Part shown: in pieces, positions 6,096 to 7,312 of the stretch
Position numbering within the stretch: the stretch's first letter is position 1
Layout: the number at the start of each line of letters is the position of its first letter
Assembly (NCBI GenBank): GCA_003218815.1
Contig: QHON01000206.1
Location: forward strand, 1-7,312
DNA length: 7,312 nucleotides
Source: Verrucomicrobiota bacterium
GTDB taxonomy: Bacteria; Verrucomicrobiota; Verrucomicrobiia; Chthoniobacterales; UBA10450
Direction of reading: 5' to 3'
Made by a program: the position numbers and the translations under genes
The notes under the pieces: generated by a model
Databases searched by the model: none
What the model was told of the DNA's origin: nothing
The model's input: only the letters and a program-made list of their open reading frames with translations

Positions 6096-6146
6096 CTGTA
6101 GCTCGCGTCGCTGAGGCCGGGCCGCGGTCAGCGACCGCGGCTACAG
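6096..6146. repeat. REP-like composite inverted repeat between tal and trmL
   Basis: The 51-bp element is bounded by CTGTAGC (6096-6102) and GCTACAG (6140-6146). Inside, GCCGCGGTC (6121-6129) and GACCGCGGC (6133-6141) form a perfect 9-bp stem with loop AGC. The other half (6103-6120) contains TCGCTGAGG, resembling the TCGCTGACC of the stem read on the other strand. The whole thus looks like two copies of one short palindrome in opposite orientation, as in REPIN-type elements. It supplies the final CTG codon and TAG stop of tal and fills the gap to trmL. There is no T-run, so it is not a normal terminator. Confidence 0.7.
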
Positions 6147-7130
6147 TTTGCTAGCGACGAATTTTTCCAGCTTCATCACATCCGCGGCGAACTTCCGAAT
6201 TCCTTCGCCCGTTTTCTCGTAGGCCATCGCGTTGTCGTTCAGCATCCAACGGAAGTTCTTCTCGTCGAGCTCCAGTTTCTCGACCTTCGCCGACTTCGCT
6301 TTCTCCGGAATGAGCTTCCGCTCGACCGGCTCGTTCGATTTCGAAAGCTCTTCCATCAATTCGGGACTAATCGTTAGGCAATCGCATCCCGCCAGTTCCA
6401 GAATCTGTCCAACATTCCGAAAACTCGCGCCCATCACTTCCGTCGCATAACCGAACTTTTTATAATAGGTGTAAATTTCCTGGACCGATTGCACACCCGG
6501 ATCCTCAGGCCCGGCGTAATCGCGCTTGTTCTCTTTTTTGTACCAATCGTAAATCCGGCCGACGAACGGCGAGATCAGCTGCACCTTCGCTTCGGCCGCG
6601 CGCACGGCTTGCGGCAGCGAAAACATCAGCGTCAGATTGCATTTGATCCCTTCCTTTTGGAGTTGCTCAGCGGCGTTCAAGCCTTCCCAGGTCGAAGCGA
6701 TTTTGATCAACACCCGCTCACGGGGAATTTTTCGCTCCTCGTAAAGTTTGACCAATTGGCGCGCCTTATTGATCGAACCCTCGACATCGTATGACAATCG
6801 CGCGTCCGTCTCGGTTGAAACGCGTCCCGGCACAATCTCGAGAATGTCCGTGCCGAACTGGACAAGCAGATGATCACAAACGTCTTCGATCTGCTCGTGG
6901 CCGCTCAGGCCTGATTTCTTCCGATCAGCCAGTACCTCGTCGAGCAGATACGCGTATTCTGGTTTTTGCGTCGCGGCGTAAACCAGGCTCGGATTTGTCG
7001 TCGCATCCTGCGGCTTGAATTCCTTCATGGACTCAAAGTCCGCCGTGTCGGCAACAACTTTCGTAAACTTCTTCAGCTGATCGAGTTGGTTTAACTTTGT
7101 CTTTTTTTCTTCAGCAACAGCACTGCTCAT
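6141..7130 (-). CDS. tal: Transaldolase (TalB-type)
   Basis: Transaldolase moves a dihydroxyacetone unit from sedoheptulose 7-phosphate to glyceraldehyde 3-phosphate in the non-oxidative pentose phosphate pathway, in the cytoplasm. The 329-residue protein resembles E. coli TalB (317) along its whole length. Catalytic positions are all present: D28 in VVADTAD, E107 in GRVSTETDAR, the Schiff-base lysine K143 in VLIKIASTWEG, and N165 and T167 in CNLTLMF. Other family blocks include QDATTNPSL (41-49), ISPFVGRIYDWY (186-197) and VMGASFRNVGQILELAGCD (232-250). ATG 7130 is chosen because AGGAAGGA (7145-7138) lies 7 bases upstream, although the frame stays open to the right edge. A short acidic/basic N-terminal tail (residues 1-14) exceeds TalB. 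The last Leu codon and TAG stop lie inside a REP-like repeat. Confidence 0.96.
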   Translation of the reverse strand: MSSAVAEEKKTKLNQLDQLKKFTKVVADTADFESMKEFKPQDATTNPSLVYAATQKPEYAYLLDEVLADRKKSGLSGHEQIEDVCDHLLVQFGTDILEIVPGRVSTETDARLSYDVEGSINKARQLVKLYEERKIPRERVLIKIASTWEGLNAAEQLQKEGIKCNLTLMFSLPQAVRAAEAKVQLISPFVGRIYDWYKKENKRDYAGPEDPGVQSVQEIYTYYKKFGYATEVMGASFRNVGQILELAGCDCLTISPELMEELSKSNEPVERKLIPEKAKSAKVEKLELDEKNFRWMLNDNAMAYEKTGEGIRKFAADVMKLEKFVASKL

Positions 7131-7137
7131 AACGTTT

Positions 7138-7145
7138 TCCTTCCT
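7138..7145 (-). promoter_or_regulatory. Strong ribosome binding site of tal
   Basis: AGGAAGGA on the minus strand lies 7 bases before ATG 7130. It is the clearest Shine-Dalgarno in the window and rules out the longer in-frame starts upstream for transaldolase. Confidence 0.8.
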
Positions 7146-7238
7146 TTTTTTAACGTACGCCCGAACGAAAGATCGACAAACAAAATTGCTATTGCGTGCT
7201 ATAACGCGCTCGCTTCGGCCGTCTTGATTTGCAATCGC

Positions 7239-7267
7239 AAGATTTGGCGGTGCCAGTGCCAAATCTT
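7239..7267. repeat. 10-bp inverted repeat upstream of tal
   Basis: AAGATTTGGC (7239-7248) and GCCAAATCTT (7258-7267) are perfect complements around a 9-base loop, about 110-135 bp before the tal start. Neither side has a T-run, so it is a poor intrinsic terminator. It might be an operator or an mRNA hairpin from the gene beyond the right edge. Nothing else recognisable was found between 7146 and 7312. Confidence 0.5.
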
Positions 7268-7312
7268 TACGGGCAATCCTTGCCGAATTGGGCCGCCGTG
7301 AAACGCCGTATG

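Noticed and set aside
7230..7262. Sigma-54-like TGGCAC followed by TTGC upstream of tal
   Set aside because: The spacing between the two elements is about 9 bases and not the required 5, and TGGCAC is explained by the palindrome loop.
7131..7312. N-terminal extension of transaldolase, since the frame stays open to the right edge
   Set aside because: The strong ribosome binding site 7 bases before ATG 7130 and the family alignment place the start there; the extension has no likeness to transaldolases.

Overview
The window is a bacterial chromosomal segment with every recognisable gene on the minus strand, so it is described here from high to low coordinates. The gene content and style suggest a soil member of the Verrucomicrobiota. 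Features pointing that way are the McsA/McsB pair next to ilvE, weak Shine-Dalgarno sites, aromatic-rich exported peptidoglycan-binding proteins, and GC-rich palindromes that look interspersed. This placement is a judgement from protein flavour and has not been tested by a search.

Right part (5648-7312): a transaldolase gene (tal) with a good ribosome binding site is followed 45 bp later by trmL, a SPOUT tRNA wobble-base 2'-O-methyltransferase. The gap is almost entirely a 51-bp REP-like inverted repeat. This repeat also supplies the last codon and the stop codon of tal.

Middle part (3330-5580): two paralogous genes for secreted proteins lie in tandem. Each encodes a signal peptide, a Lys-rich repetitive linker, an aromatic Trp/Tyr/Gly module and a C-terminal PG_binding_1 domain. 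Each has the same upstream block and the same type of GGCGGC hairpin-plus-T terminator. Between them lies a decayed copy of the first third of trmL, frameshifted and with a stop. The simplest reading is that a trmL + exported-protein unit was duplicated in tandem, after which the second trmL rotted away and the two linkers diverged by repeat turnover.

Left part (1-3237): a LolD-type ABC ATPase without its permease, a branched-chain aminotransferase (ilvE), and an overlapping mcsA-mcsB pair of the protein-arginine phosphorylation system. McsA keeps its four CxxC zinc motifs but ends before the usual UVR motif. McsB is interrupted by a single in-frame TAG at codon 75, while the other 324 visible codons are intact with the conserved motifs in place; its C-terminus lies beyond the left edge.

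No complete new defence or mobile system is visible. The points of interest are the mcsB nonsense codon, the duplication with its trmL fossil, the fast-evolving linkers, and palindromes that coincide with stop codons.
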